A stretch of 64,000 nucleotides of DNA from Doryteuthis pealeii (Eukaryota; Mollusca; Cephalopoda; Myopsida; Loliginidae). Below, one piece after another: positions 44,431 to 56,517 of the stretch. A program made the position numbers and the translations under genes. Numbering within the stretch: the first letter of the stretch is position 1; each line of letters opens with the position of its first letter. The stretch lies in the NCBI GenBank assembly GCA_023376005.1, contig CM042152.1, positions 69,922,345 to 69,986,344 on the forward strand, in the 5' to 3' direction. The notes below the pieces were generated by a model that saw only the letters and a list, made by a program, of their open reading frames with translations, was not told the origin of the DNA and did not search any database.

Positions 44431-44702
44431 AGGCAACAGCCATTCACACCAATAGTAGTAGTATTTGGGGTACTTACTACTCACATAAATCCCCAACACA
44501 ACCTGGGTGCAAGTGCTGGGGATTCTGAGGGGGGCTTGCCTCTTATGAAGTGACTCAATACCACCTGAGACAGCACCCTGCAGCAACTCAGCAGCCCAGT
44601 TGTCTTGGACTTTCCCCTGCAACTGGACTAACTGTGGGACTGCCAAGATAGTGGACTGGGGTCTGTGCAGCCTCTTTCCACTTGAAATATCTCATGCACA
44701 AG

Positions 44703-45492
44703 TGTTATATAATTTGTGGTCTTCCTAAGAATTATGACTGTAGTGTAGTAAAATTTAAATGACAGTATTGTAAATGGAAAGTTACCATTATAGCCATTAT
44801 AGAAATGATTGACAACAAGTTCACCCTTCACTGACCTAGTTGCTGATTTTGTATTGGCTAAAGGAAAAGCGTGTGAAGGGAACTGAGTTAGGGTAGTTAG
44901 AATTTGGCGGTTAGTCAAAGGGGCCAGACATGATGGTCATCTGTTCCCCAGTAAGCCATCTTCTCACCGCGCAACTGAACACTTTTGGGCGTTGGGTAAT
45001 AAAGACATCTGAAAAATAAAGTCTTGCGTCATCATTTAGAAACAAAATAGAAAGACCACAGGCAACCGGAGCCAAGCATGAAAGAAGTCCGTATCAACCA
45101 GAGGAAGAAATCAACACAAAAGAAGATGGCCAGTCGTCGAAATAGCTCCTCCTAAGAACACCCCTCTTTTCTCCCCATTATATACCAAGTAGATGAAGTG
45201 GATATATAGCAATGTAAAGACCAGAGGAACTGGTTGGTTATACAAGAGATCAAGTGACAACAAGTCTTGTTAGTGCACCAGCACTCTCCCCAGTATTCTA
45301 GTGATCTACTGCTAGTTCCTCCAGACAAAATAGAAAGAGTACAGACAACCGGAGCCAAGTATGAAAGAAGTTCGTATCAACCAGAGGAAGAAATCGACCC
45401 AAAAGAAGATGGCCAGTTGGCAAAATAAAACCCTCCTGAGAACTCCCCTCCTTCCCATTATATGCCCAGCAGATGAATATGTATATAATACA
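44703..45492 (+). mobile_element. Probable solo LTR with internal duplication
   Basis: Starts TGTTATATAAT and ends TATATAATACA; ACAAG flanks both sides (44698-44702; 45490-45494, overlapping the end). AATAAAG signals occur near 45000. A ~135-bp block (45044-45180) recurs at 45318-45455 with ACCGGAGCCAAG and CAACCAGAGGAAGAAATC. No gag/pol. Confidence 0.5.
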
Positions 45493-45505
45493 AGTTTGTA
45501 TGGAA

Positions 45506-45790
45506 GCGCGTGGTGTAATGGTTAAAGTCATGGGAAATGGACTCGTCGCCCCAAGTTCAAATCCTGGATGTGGTAATTGCATTTCACATAGTGCTAACAT
45601 CCTTAGGAAAGGTATGAATCCTACTCTCCCTCCAGCTATGGATAAATAGTAGGGCAGACTGGGCTCTTTAACCTTGGTTAGGCAACTGGTCTAGGAGAAG
45701 GAAAACTCTGAATTCAAACCTGTTGAACTCCGCTTAAGAAATTGACCTTGTGTCACATCCTGCTCGTGCGGAGGGGTTGGTAAATATATA
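45506..45790 (+). mobile_element. tRNA-derived SINE-1, good copy
   Basis: GCGCGTGGTGTAATGGTTAA (A box) and AGTTCAAATCCTGG (B box). Full-length, ends GGAGGGGTTGGTAAATATA. Confidence 0.85.
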
Positions 45791-46009
45791 TATATAACAC
45801 AAGTTTCGCTCCATGCCATATGAGCATGGAACGGTCTCCATGTAGCAATTACAGATTCACCAATCTTTAAAAAAACTTTCAACAGCGTGCACCAGTCCAA
45901 GCCATTATCATAAATGATAACAAATGGTAAGACATTAACTAAATGGAGCTAATAAATAAAATTTATAATAAAAATGGAATGGTCCATTATTTAGCTTAGG
46001 TGACAACAC

Positions 46010-46830
46010 TCATAAGAAGTCGGCAGATAAGCAACACCAGATAATCAGGATTTACATTTTTGTATTTCATCTTGGAGGATTTGGATGGTCTCATTTTTCA
46101 CCAGAGGGTGTTGCTGGATGATAATAGTCATACTGTATTAATATATTATTATTAGTTACTTGAAATAATATAATTTCTTTCAAATTATTAGTGCTAGCTA
46201 GCAATACTTGATACCATATTGTGTACATTATTTGTAATGAGAATAGTTACTTGAAGCAATAATTATTTACTAAGGATTATCATCATTTGTTACTTGGAAC
46301 CATATAAGTAAGTAAAGTAAAGTCGTCTGAGTGGCCCAAAGTTGGTGTCAGCCAGACAGCAAGGGAGTCTATCCCCTTTTCACTAGCACTAGACCAAGGA
46401 GATTGTTTGGGCATCTGAGGTGGAGCGCCACTCCTACCATTTACCACATATCCATGTGCTACATCTACACTGAGTTGGCGAGGGTCGGAATCGAACCAGG
46501 AACCTCGAGGTTCCCAACCGGACACTCTACCGTGCTATATAACTGTGTGCAAATATAATGATTATTATTATTAACAATCCACAATGCCATTGGTGTCTAT
46601 TTTGAGTTTTACTCAGTAAATTTTTACTGCTAGTTTAAACCCATTATATCATTGAATAGAACTCGTTTAATATTTTTTTATGAAAAAGCATAGAGAAATC
46701 CTGTTTTAAAGCTGAGGCATACAACTTTAACTTGCTTTTAGGCAAGATTATGGAAGGTTGATGATATAGAAGGCTGCATATTTTGATTTTTATTCAGTAA
46801 ATTTTTACTGCTAGTTTAAACCCATTTGAC
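46010..46830 (-). repeat. Family H dispersed repeat, single-unit version
   Basis: Reverse-orientation relative of 37446-38560 with only one copy of the 44-bp unit; interrupted by SINE-2 at 46311-46541. The part at 46040-46140 is repeated at 60300-60420. Confidence 0.65.
46311..46541 (-). mobile_element. SINE-2 nested in family H
   Basis: Minus strand gives GGTAGAGTGTCCGGTTGG, GGTTCGATTCCGACC (B box) and CTAGTGAAAAGGGGATAGAC. TATA-rich flanks (CCATATA / CTATATA) look like a short target duplication. Confidence 0.8.
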
Positions 46831-47085
46831 GTCATGGTTAAGTCGTAGAAAATATACTCCTCGACCAGAGTTCAAATCCTGGACAAGGTTGTTTGCATTT
46901 CACATAGCACTAATACCCTAGGGAAAGGTATGCATCCACATACTCCCCCTCCAGCAATGGGTAAATAGTAGTGCAGACTGGGCTCCTTAACCTTGGCTAG
47001 ACAACCAGTCTATTAGAAAGAAAACAATGAATTCAAACCTCTTAAACTGACTTTGTGTCATATCCTGTTTGTGCGGAGGGGTTGG

Positions 47086-47092
<7 letters not shown>
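46826..47092 (+). mobile_element. tRNA-derived SINE-1
   Basis: GACGTCATGGTTAAGTCG and GAGTTCAAATCCTGG, then the family body and (TA)n. Confidence 0.75.
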
Positions 47093-47117
<25 letters not shown>

Positions 47118-47284
47118 CATTGAATAGAAATTTTTCTTTTGCACATAAAATATATTTATCTCTTCCTCCGCTCATCAAAGCTATATTTATCACTCAATAG
47201 CATCAAAGACGGCCTCGGTGATGTTATAGACTGTAAATAGAAATGGTTTCTTGAAACCATATGATTGGGTATAAATCATTAATA

Positions 47285-47435
47285 TGTGGAGGTGTGTGGT
47301 ATAATGGTATTGTCTTAGGAAATGGACTCGTTGATCTGAGTTCAAGTCCTGGACAAGGCTGTTTGCATTTTACATAGTGCTAATACCAGCTATGGGTATT
47401 ATTGGTTAGACTGGGTGCTTTAATCTTGATATTAT
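47285..47435 (+). mobile_element. SINE-1 with internal deletion
   Basis: GTGTGGTATAATGGTATTG and GAGTTCAAGTCCTGG; the central GGGAAAGG part is deleted. Confidence 0.7.
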
Positions 47436-47479
47436 ATGTAGTATACATGATGTTATAAGACTATAAAGAAATGTAGTAT

Positions 47480-47487
47480 ACATGAAA

Positions 47488-47522
<35 letters not shown>

Positions 47523-47579
47523 GTTGTAATACTTAATATATAAAAATGTATTATATTGAAAAATAGGATCCATATAAGA

Positions 47580-47645
<66 letters not shown>

Positions 47646-47775
47646 AAATGTATTGAAAAATGGTATAAATATAAGACTATATGTATAAAGAAATATAGTA
47701 TACATGTAAGATTATATATATATATAAAAATAGTATACATATAAGACACACACACACACACACACACACACAACA

Positions 47776-47819
<44 letters not shown>

Positions 47820-47899
47820 TATACATATTCTCTATATATGTATAGTCTTTTATGTATACAATTTTTCTCATATGTTGTATACATATAAGACTATATATG

Positions 47900-47937
<38 letters not shown>

Positions 47938-48116
47938 TAAGACTATGTATTAGGAATGTTGTATACATATGATATAAAACAATATATATACGTAAGGAAT
48001 GTTTGTATATAATATATATATATATATAGAAAAATAGTATATATATAAGACAACACAAAACACACACACACACATATATATATATATAATATATATAAAT
48101 AAATAGTATATATATA

Positions 48117-48155
<39 letters not shown>

Positions 48156-48168
48156 GTATATATATAAG

Positions 48169-48204
<36 letters not shown>

Positions 48205-48246
48205 TATATATATATATATATATATAAATAATAGTATATATATAAG

Positions 48247-48291
<45 letters not shown>

Positions 48292-48313
48292 GAAAATAGT
48301 ATATATATATAAG

Positions 48314-48344
<31 letters not shown>

Positions 48345-48478
48345 ATATATATATATAGAGAAAAATAGTATACATATAAGACACACACACACATATATAT
48401 ATATATAGAAAAATAGTATACATATAAGACACACACACACACACACACAGATATATATAAAAATAGTATACATATAAG

Positions 48479-48550
<72 letters not shown>

Positions 48551-48860
48551 TATACATATAAATAGTATACATATACTCTATATATGTATAGTCTTTTATG
48601 TAGACAATTTTTCTCATATAAAAGAAATGTTGTATACTTATAAGACTATATATGTATTTATATATATATATATATATATATATTATAAGACTATGTATTA
48701 GGAATTGTATACATATTATATAAAACATTATATATACGTAAGGAATGTTTGTATAAATATATTATAAGACTATTATATATATAGATATGTATGTAATTAT
48801 TTATTATTTTTTATACATATATCACCAATATTGTATAAATATGCTATCATAATATATATA

Positions 48861-48900
<40 letters not shown>
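47480..48900. repeat. Compound (TA)n-(CA)n minisatellite
   Basis: About 14 blocks, each ATAGTATACATATAAGAC followed by (CA)n and (TA)n of varying length. Two near-identical blocks carry TGTATAGTCTTTTATG (about 47835 and 48585), so part of the array was duplicated. Confidence 0.88.
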
Positions 48901-48904
<4 letters not shown>

Positions 48905-49035
48905 TAATAGAAAGGAAATGAATCCGATGGTATGAGTATAGATAAAAGGATATGAAAACAACACAATATGTTGTTAAAGTGAAAATATTTTATATCATAT
49001 TCATAGCTAATATCCTTTTATCTATACTCATATAT

Positions 49036-49073
<38 letters not shown>

Positions 49074-49074
49074 A

Positions 49075-49246
49075 TCTTAGAAAGGAAGGAAAAACTCAAC
49101 ACTGTAATCCCATAATAAATTTATTTCAACCAAAATTGGGGTCTATATAAATCTAAAGATTTATTTAAATTTATATAGGCACCAATTTTGGTTGAAATAA
49201 ATTTATTATGGAATTACGGTGTTGAGTTTTTCCTTCCTTTCTAAGA
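49075..49246. repeat. 172-bp fold-back repeat
   Basis: TCTTAGAAAGGAAGGAAAAA at the left mirrors TTTTTCCTTCCTTTCTAAGA at the right; arms ~78 bp, centre near 49161, flanked by (TA)n. Confidence 0.85.
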
Positions 49247-49249
49247 TAA

Positions 49250-49409
49250 ATATTGCTCTGTATATAATCTAAAAAGTTTATTATACATTGAGCTCTCTTT
49301 AGTGATTTAAAGATTCACTGTATTTATACATACTGGATCATACAATAATAATACAGTGTATCTTAGAAATCACATATAGAATCATCCCTCACTACCAAGT
49401 TTTGGATAC

Positions 49410-49463
<54 letters not shown>

Positions 49464-49865
49464 CTTAGAAATGTATATGTGTAGTATGTTCTTAAAAATT
49501 TATATTGCACTGCTGCACATCATCAGTGGTCTTCCTGGGTTCATCAGGGGTTTTGGATCTTTCCAACATCAGACCTCCTGCCCCCACCCACACACACACA
49601 CACACATACACATTAATTGCTCAAGTGATCGAGTTGGGATTGATACACTTTCCTGCAGCGATTATCTATGGCTTCACCCTCTTTATATTTCATACCTGGT
49701 AGAAATTAAAAAATGTTGAATTTGACAGCAAAGTAATAATGACAAAGAAAAAAATATCTTTAACTTTCAGGTAGACAATTGTTGTTTTAATGGTTTACAG
49801 CAATTAGTTTTTGGCAATAAAAATAAAATTTTAGAAAAATCTGTATAAAGTAAGCAATATCTTTT
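49250..49865. other. Nothing recognisable beyond (TA)n and (CA)n
   Basis: (TA)n at 49417-49460 and a (CA)n tract at 49588-49606; no gene. Confidence 0.45.
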
Positions 49866-49869
49866 GTTA

Positions 49870-51335
49870 TAATTTGTGTTTGTATGTGTGTGTGATTATT
49901 AATAGACTGTATGTTAACTTTATTTGCATATGTGTATGTATTTATATACCTTAATACACTGTACACTAAATGTGTGTGTGTGTATTTCTATACCTTAATA
50001 CACTGTACGCTAAATATATTGTGTGTGTGTGTGTGTGTGTGTGATTATCTATATACATTAATACACTGTACAATAACTATATTGTGTGTCTGTGTATGTG
50101 TGTACTTATATACCTTAATACAGTGTATGCTAAATTTATTTGTGTGTGTCTGTGTGATTATTAATAGACTGTATGTTAACTTTATTTGCGTATGTGTATG
50201 TATTTATATGCCTTAATACACTGTATACTATATATGTGTATGTGTGTGTATATTTATATACCTTAATACACTGTATACTAAATATATTTGTATTTGTATG
50301 TGTATTTGTAATTATTTATATAGATTAATACACAGTATGCTAAATATATATTTGTGTGTGTGTGTGTGTGATTATCTATATACATTAATACACTGTACAA
50401 TAATGATATTTGTGTGTCTGTGTATGTGTGTACTTATATACCTTAATATACTGTATGCTAAATGTATTTGTGTGTGTCTGTGTGATTATTAATAGACTGT
50501 ATGCTAACTTTATTTGCATATGTGCATGTATTTATATACTTTAATAGACTATACACTAAATATATATATATATATATATGTGTGTGTCTATACCTTAATA
50601 CACTGTACACTAAATATATTTGCATATCTATTTGTGATTATTTATATATATTAATACACTGTACACTATATATATTTGTGCGTGTGTGTATTCATTTATA
50701 TACCTTAATACGCTGTACACTATATATATTTGTGTGTGTGTGTGTATTTATTTATATACATTAATACACTGTACACTATATATATTTGTGCGTGTGTGTA
50801 TTTATTTATATATTAATACACTGTACACTATATATATTTGTGTGTGTGTGTATTTATTTATATACATTAATACGCTGTACACTATATATATTTGTGTGTG
50901 TGTGTATTTTTTATATACATTAATACACTGTACACTATATATATTTGTGCGTGTGTGTATTTATTTATATATTTAATACACTGTACACTATATATATGTG
51001 TATTTATTTATATACATTAATACACTGTACACTATATATATTTGTGTGTGTATATGTATTTATATACCTTAATACACTATATACATATATATTTGTGTGT
51101 GTGTGTATTTATTTATATACATTAATACACTGTACACTCTATATATTTGTGTGTGTATATGTATTTATATACCTTAATACACTGTACACTATATATATTT
51201 GTGTGTGTGTGTGTGTATGTGTGATTTCTATACCTTAATACACTGTACACTATATATATTTGTGTGTGTATGCGTTGTTATTTATATACATTATTACACT
51301 GTACATTAAATATATTTGTCTGTGTGTGTGGGTGT
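49870..51335. repeat. ~53-bp minisatellite, ~25 units
   Basis: Unit: TTAATACACTGTACACTATA, TATATTTGTGTGTGTGTG, TATTTATTTATATACA. A single related unit occurs at 57720-57800. Cys/Val/Tyr ORFs across it are artefacts. Confidence 0.9.
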
Positions 51336-51339
51336 GTGG

Positions 51340-51697
51340 GTCATTGTCTTCTGACTTAAGAGATTGTTTTTTAATTAAACATAAACAATTGATAAGCATA
51401 ATTGTATAGTTTCTAGAAAATCAAAGATAATCTTTTTTTGTATCAGTTTTAAATATAGATCTCCTTTTTGCAGAGCTGATTCTTATTATTCTTACATGAT
51501 TATTTTTATTTACCTTTTTTTTTCAATTTCATTAGATGATGTTAAATAGGAAAATGTTTGTAGCAAAATGATTTTTCCTGAGGATGCTTCCATAATCAAT
51601 CATGTATTTTAATCTGGGGAAAATATATTATTTTAAAATTGGTTATCTTAATCTAAGAAAATTAATCAACCTGTTATTATCAATTTATTATTAATAA
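51340..51697. other. No recognisable feature
   Basis: AT-rich, no ORF or repeat signature that I can name. Confidence 0.4.
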
Positions 51698-52104
51698 CTA
51701 GCAAAAAAATAACAAATAAATAACACTCCGGGTGGCATAAAAATTAATTTTTAGAATATATTGCCTGAGAGAGTGAGAGTTAAAAAGTCAATGCCATGGA
51801 CTTTGTACCATAAGTAAATTCATCAAATTTATTAAAGGAATAAAAAAAAAAACAATTTGAAATGGAAACTTAGTTCTGGTAACTTAAATATATATTGAAA
51901 TAAAACAAACTATATATGAATATATAATACCGGGCATGTATTTATCAAAACTTATTTTAAAAAACAATGAGGACCTTTTAAGTTTGCATGCTCAAATTTT
52001 GAGTGGATTTATTCTACGTTATGTTGATTTTGGGTAATGTGACATAAGCAGTGACGTAATTTCGGTTACAGACAAATAGGGATTTAATCTCCATTATTAA
52101 TAGA
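51698..52104 (-). mobile_element. Short family-A Helitron, 407 bp
   Basis: Minus strand: A|TCTATTAATAATGGAGATT at 52104, CCACCCGGAGTG hairpin region, CTAG at 51698-51701 then T. Confidence 0.8.
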
Positions 52105-52277
52105 TAATAATAGATATATATTAATAGATAGTTTTTTTTTTAATTTAGGAATGCTGAGTTTGTCAACAATTTTAAATAGATTTTTTCTCTCTCACATTTC
52201 AAGATCGACTATAAAAAACAGAGGCTCGCAGATTTTTTATCTTCAGTAATAATTTACTTTTTCTCAAACTAACGAAA

Positions 52278-52324
52278 GCCCTGACAAAGATCTATCGAAA
52301 CAAATCAAAAACTGCAGTGTAGGC
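52278..52324 (+). ncRNA. Hammerhead-like relic before AATAAA
   Basis: GCC, CTGACAA (G8 changed), AGATCTATC, GAAA (52297-52300), ACA...TGT stem III, A, then GGC pairing with GCC; AATAAA at 52327. Weak stem I and a mutated core. Confidence 0.3.
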
Positions 52325-52399
52325 GAAATAAACATTATTTGTTTATAAACTTGTGTTTTTTTAACTTTCTACAATATTACATACTGTCGGATTCACTTC

Positions 52400-52790
52400 C
52401 ACTTTTTTTCACATAAATAAGTATATATCAAATAATAAACATATGATAAATAATCTAAAAACGAATTATTAATATATCTAGAATATTATCAAAATTCTCT
52501 TGATGTGAAAATGGTACATAATAGATTTTTATATTTGAGCAATTCACTAAAAATGTTCCAACTTGGAGAATAAGGTAATTTGCTGTCCAATTAAAAAATG
52601 AATAATAATTTTGTGGTGTTTGCAATCATACTGGACATGATATTTTAATCATGTAAATTTCCAATATATAATAGAGATAAATATGAATGCTAATTAGAAT
52701 TCTTCCCTCCTTTCTAAACAGAAGCATCAATATCATCATGGACTGCTGTTAACTATGAAATGCAAATTAGAATTCTTCATTCCTTGTGGA
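52400..52790. other. AT-rich, no feature seen
   Basis: Two similar AAATGCAAATTAGAATTCTT stretches (about 52690 and 52760) indicate a short duplication; otherwise featureless. Confidence 0.4.
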
Positions 52791-52794
52791 GTTC

Positions 52795-53215
52795 CTATGT
52801 TAAAGTGGTTAATGTGCAGGGCTGCGATATTGTAATAAGTGAGTTCAAACTCCAGTTGCACTATTAAGTTCACTTTCAGAGTAATACCTTTGGGAAAGGT
52901 ATGAATCCCTCATCTTCCAGCTGTAGGCTAAATAATACCACTACTGTTCCTCTACAACAATGGTTCTCAACCTTTTTTTTTTACCTATTGACCCCTTTTA
53001 ATCCTATTTTACTCTGGTGGACCCCATAGCCATTCGCTATTTAAAAATCCCATTGTATTTTTATAGTTAAATACATTTTACTTGCCTGGGTCCCAAAAAA
53101 TGTTATATGGTCCCCGGGGGTCGATATGTACTCCAGTTGAGAACCACTGCTCTACAATGATGGTTTAGCATTAAATAACCCATGATGGTTAATATGCCAT
53201 TAAACAAAGTAATTA
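52795..53215 (+). mobile_element. tRNA-derived SINE-5, split by a hAT MITE
   Basis: Degenerate A box (TTAAAGTGGTTAATG) and B box (GAGTTCAAACTCC). The central AATACCTTTGGGAAAGGTAT is shared with SINE-1. After the hAT insertion comes the tail motif GCATTAAATAACCCATG ... TATGCCATTAAAC shared with family F and the 5S-SINE. Confidence 0.7.
52958..53149. mobile_element. hAT MITE with 8-bp target duplication
   Basis: CAATGGTTCTCAACC at the left and GTTGAGAACCACTG at the right are the classic hAT ends; CTCTACAA flanks both sides (52950-52957 and 53150-53157). 192 bp, no transposase. Confidence 0.9.
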
Positions 53216-53438
53216 AACCGTTTTCCTAAATAAAAGTATCATATCATCATGGACTGGATTATAAGAGAAACGAGTGTTCATGAGTAAAAAAAACAAATAT
53301 TCATTGAATAATAAATATATAATAAATAATTGAAAAAAAAGCAAATGATGTATTAATAATAGATACATAATAAATTTATATCAAATATATATAACTAATC
53401 TAAACAAAGTAATTTATCTATTATTAATAATAAATATA

Positions 53439-53687
53439 TCTATTAATAATAGAGATTCAATCTCTATTTGTCTCTAAGTGAAACTATGCCACTGATTACA
53501 TCACAGTTATTTTAGGAATAAAGTAAGTTTATCAATGAGTATTTAATTTATAGTCAGTATCATTACTACATAAAAATATTAAAATTCTATGAAAAATCAA
53601 TTAAGAGTCAAATTTTCCCGAAAATTTGGTACTTATTCACCATATTTTTTTTTAAATATATTAGGGGAAATTTTTTTTTTTTACTAG
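53439..53687 (+). mobile_element. Short family-A Helitron, decayed 3' end
   Basis: A|TCTATTAATAATAGAGATTC at the 5' end; CTAG at 53684-53687 but followed by G. Confidence 0.6.
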
Positions 53688-54296
53688 GTCGACTCCACTC
53701 CCCTTATTTCATTTTATTTTACTTTTACTTGTTTTACTTGTAAGATTTTTTTAAATTTTTCTCTAAAGATAAAAGTCTGAATAATTAAATCAGGGATTTT
53801 TAGAAACGTTTTAGAGGTCCCTACTGTCGTAAAACAAATATCTCGGTGGAGTGGTGTGAATATTTTTAAGTAAGTAATTAATTTAAAAAAATATTAAACG
53901 TTTTATTTTCTTTATTTAACCCCCCCCACATCAGCAATAGCTTTCAAAAATTAATTTTTACACTGCCCAGAGGTCTTCTTTTTTTTTTTTGCTAATAATA
54001 AATGATTGATCTAAAGAAAAAATTTATTCTTTTTATTAAAATTATAAAACTGCTGTAACTAAATTCAAATTGTCAAAAATATTTATTTAAAAGTTCATGT
54101 AGAAAATTTGAGAATCATCATTTTTCATTTTCCTTCTTGTCTTCAGAACAACTTATGATAAGGGGTGTCAGCAATCACACAAATATCAATCTTCCATAAG
54201 TAAAGATAATTATAAGTTAAATGTTTTTATTTTTGTTTAGTTTTTTGTTTGTACTGTGAATATTAATTCATCAGTGTGTTTTGTTTTTCTAGAACT

Positions 54297-54482
54297 CCTT
54301 AAACAATGAATATAATTTAATTTTTTTAAACAATGAATATAATTTTTTTTTTTTAAACAATGAATATAATTTTATTTTTTTAAACAATGAATATAATTTT
54401 ATTTTTTAACAATGAATATAATTTTATTTTTTTAAACAATGAATATAATTTTATTTTTTTAAACAATGAATATAATTTTATT
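54297..54482. repeat. ~27-bp tandem repeat, ~7 units
   Basis: AAACAATGAATATAATTTTA then TTTTTTT repeated; T-run length varies. Confidence 0.85.
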
Positions 54483-54587
54483 TAAAGAAGTCATAACATA
54501 ATTTAACTGGCATCAAATAAATATATATTTACCTGAAGATATACAATTACTAATTCGAATTTTAACATTTATTTAGTAGTAGCAGAG

Positions 54588-54615
54588 CTAGCCGACATTG
54601 CCAGGATTTATAAAG

Positions 54616-54650
<35 letters not shown>

Positions 54651-54985
54651 GATTAATAATAATTATTTTTCTATATATTTGTTTTATCTTTTATTCTTAA
54701 TATATTCTTGTTTTTAAGTTGTTTTATTTTCATTATTATTGTTGTTTGTATTTTTTTGTATTTTATTATGTTTTATCCTTTATTCATTTGTTTTATTTAT
54801 TAATCATTCTTTAAAATTAATTTTTTAGTATATCATTGACTTATACCTTTATTACATTTTTATTTAGTTTTTCTCATGAAAAATGAGAGGGTAAAAAGTT
54901 TTTTTAACCCCCTCTCGGACAAAAATAGAGTGTAGATTTTATTGAACTTTGGTCTTTGCTAGTCTCTTCCAATTTTTCTTTATAA
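54588..54985 (-). mobile_element. Helitron family C, truncated
   Basis: Reverse-orientation relative of 56820-57278; CTAG at 54588-54591 with the CCGACATTGCCAGG terminal region. Homology fades near 54985. Confidence 0.55.
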
Positions 54986-55371
54986 AAGGAGCAAACTAGT
55001 CTTGCACATCCATTACTACTGAATAGCGAATTGGAGCCTCACTGGATGCCCCATAAAAATCCCACGTAAAAAAGACCTTGTGCTAATCCAGTCTGGTCGG
55101 AGGTCTAGAAAATAATTTTTTTTTTTTACGTGAATAGAAGAAATGACATCACATAATAATATAGTAAGAAATTTTAATTCAATAATTTAAATTTTTTTCG
55201 AAAATAAAATATAAATGAGGTGAAAAGTTCAATTAATATCACATTTCAAAGCAAAAAAACAAAAGCATACAAAAAAATAGAGTAATTGAATTAAAATTCA
55301 AGGACCCTATTTGAATTTATTTTTTATTCATTCAAATTCAAATTATTATTGTATATTATATTTTAAATTGA

Positions 55372-55625
55372 CTGCCAGTCTAGCTCAGTCGGTAGAGCAT
55401 TTGCCTAGGAATCGCAAGGTTCTTGGTTCGATACCAGCCCTCGCCAACTCAGCGTATGAGTAGCACAGGGATCTGTGTGGTAAAGTGAGGAGTTTATGGT
55501 AGGTGTGGTGCTCCACCTCGGATGGAAAAACAATCTCCTTGATCCAGCGCTAGTGAAAAAGGGGATAGATTCTCTCGCTGTCTGGCTGATACTGACATTA
55601 GGTCACCCTACCGACTTTACTTATA
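55372..55625 (+). mobile_element. tRNA-derived SINE-2, best copy
   Basis: TAGCTCAGTCGGTAGAGC is a textbook A box and GGTTCGATACC a B box, correctly spaced. The body runs through CCTCGCCAACTCAGCG, CTAGTGAAAAAGGGG and ends CACCCTACCGACTTTACTT. The acceptor stem does not close, so it is a SINE and not a tRNA gene. Confidence 0.88.
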
Positions 55626-55794
55626 TTTTAAATTAAGAACTGCTCAGGCATGAAATGACTCTAACAAGAAAAATTCATGTCTCCTATTTGAAATATTAAA
55701 TGCAAAATTTTGAATTTGTTTTAAAGTTAAATTTCAAATTACAGTATTCAATTTATGTAGTGATTTTCAGAAGTGATTAATTCTTTCTCTGAAT

Positions 55795-55945
55795 TTTTAA
55801 GATGAGGCTTGATAATTAGTATTATTTTAATTATTCGGACTATTGTCCTCATCTTTATTGTTATCTGTACAATGTTTCGGCCAATGTGCCTTCTGGCCTT
55901 CTTCAGGTATTTCTTGTCGGACTCGGGAACCTTCTCTTGGAACCT
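55795..55945 (+). repeat. Module G
   Basis: AGATGAGGCTTGATAATTAG through TGTACAATGTTTCGGCC and TTCTTGTCGGACTCGGG; third case of this module placed just upstream of SINE-3. Confidence 0.65.
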
Positions 55946-55961
55946 TCTTGTCATAATCAGG

Positions 55962-56175
55962 GCACATAGCTTAGTGGATAAAGGAGTTAGGTTAAGACAG
56001 TTCTAAGTGATAGTTATCTCTAGACTGCAGGTTCAATCCTGGTCAGGGGGAGCTGTAACATAGAATAATAATTAACACAGCTTAACACCTGTACCCCAGC
56101 TATGGTTAACAGAATGAGAACAGGATACCCCCATGGGCTAAATAAAGGGTTAGGTTCAAAGTTCCGTGATGGTTC
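55962..56175 (+). mobile_element. tRNA-derived SINE-3, best copy
   Basis: CATAGCTTAGTGGATAAAGG is a perfect Pol III A box and GGTTCAATCCTGG a good B box. The body continues to AACACCTGTACCCCAGC and GGTTAGGTTCAAAGTTC. Confidence 0.8.
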
Positions 56176-56487
56176 CGAATAATTCAAATAATACTGATTA
56201 ATTCTTAAACTATGCATAAAAAACGTGTATACAAGTATAAGCCTGGGAGGACAGACTGCATCTCTCATCTGTCCTCCTCAAACACTTACCCCAGACTGTC
56301 TCTTCTCACTATCTCCCTTTCACTCCTTGCTCTGTTGGCACTTTACAACCAATCAGCCAACAGGTCAGCCATTCACACGTTATCCTTAATCTAGTTTATT
56401 TCCACTATTACAGAACATAGAACTAAAATCTTGGGTTTTTCCACATCTCATTATTTTACATACTTACTTTATACTTTATAAAAAAAA

Positions 56488-56517
56488 CTAGAAGTGGCTA
56501 CCCGGCGTTGCCTATGT

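Noticed and set aside
47453..48728. ORFs up to 201 codons rich in Cys, Val, Tyr and Ile
   Set aside because: Pure (TA)n/(CA)n readings without protein character.
49911..51238. A chain of 80-100 codon plus-strand ORFs
   Set aside because: All lie in the 53-bp minisatellite and repeat its translation.
55372..55450. Possible functional tRNA gene
   Set aside because: A and B boxes are excellent but the acceptor stem does not pair and the sequence continues into a repeated SINE body.
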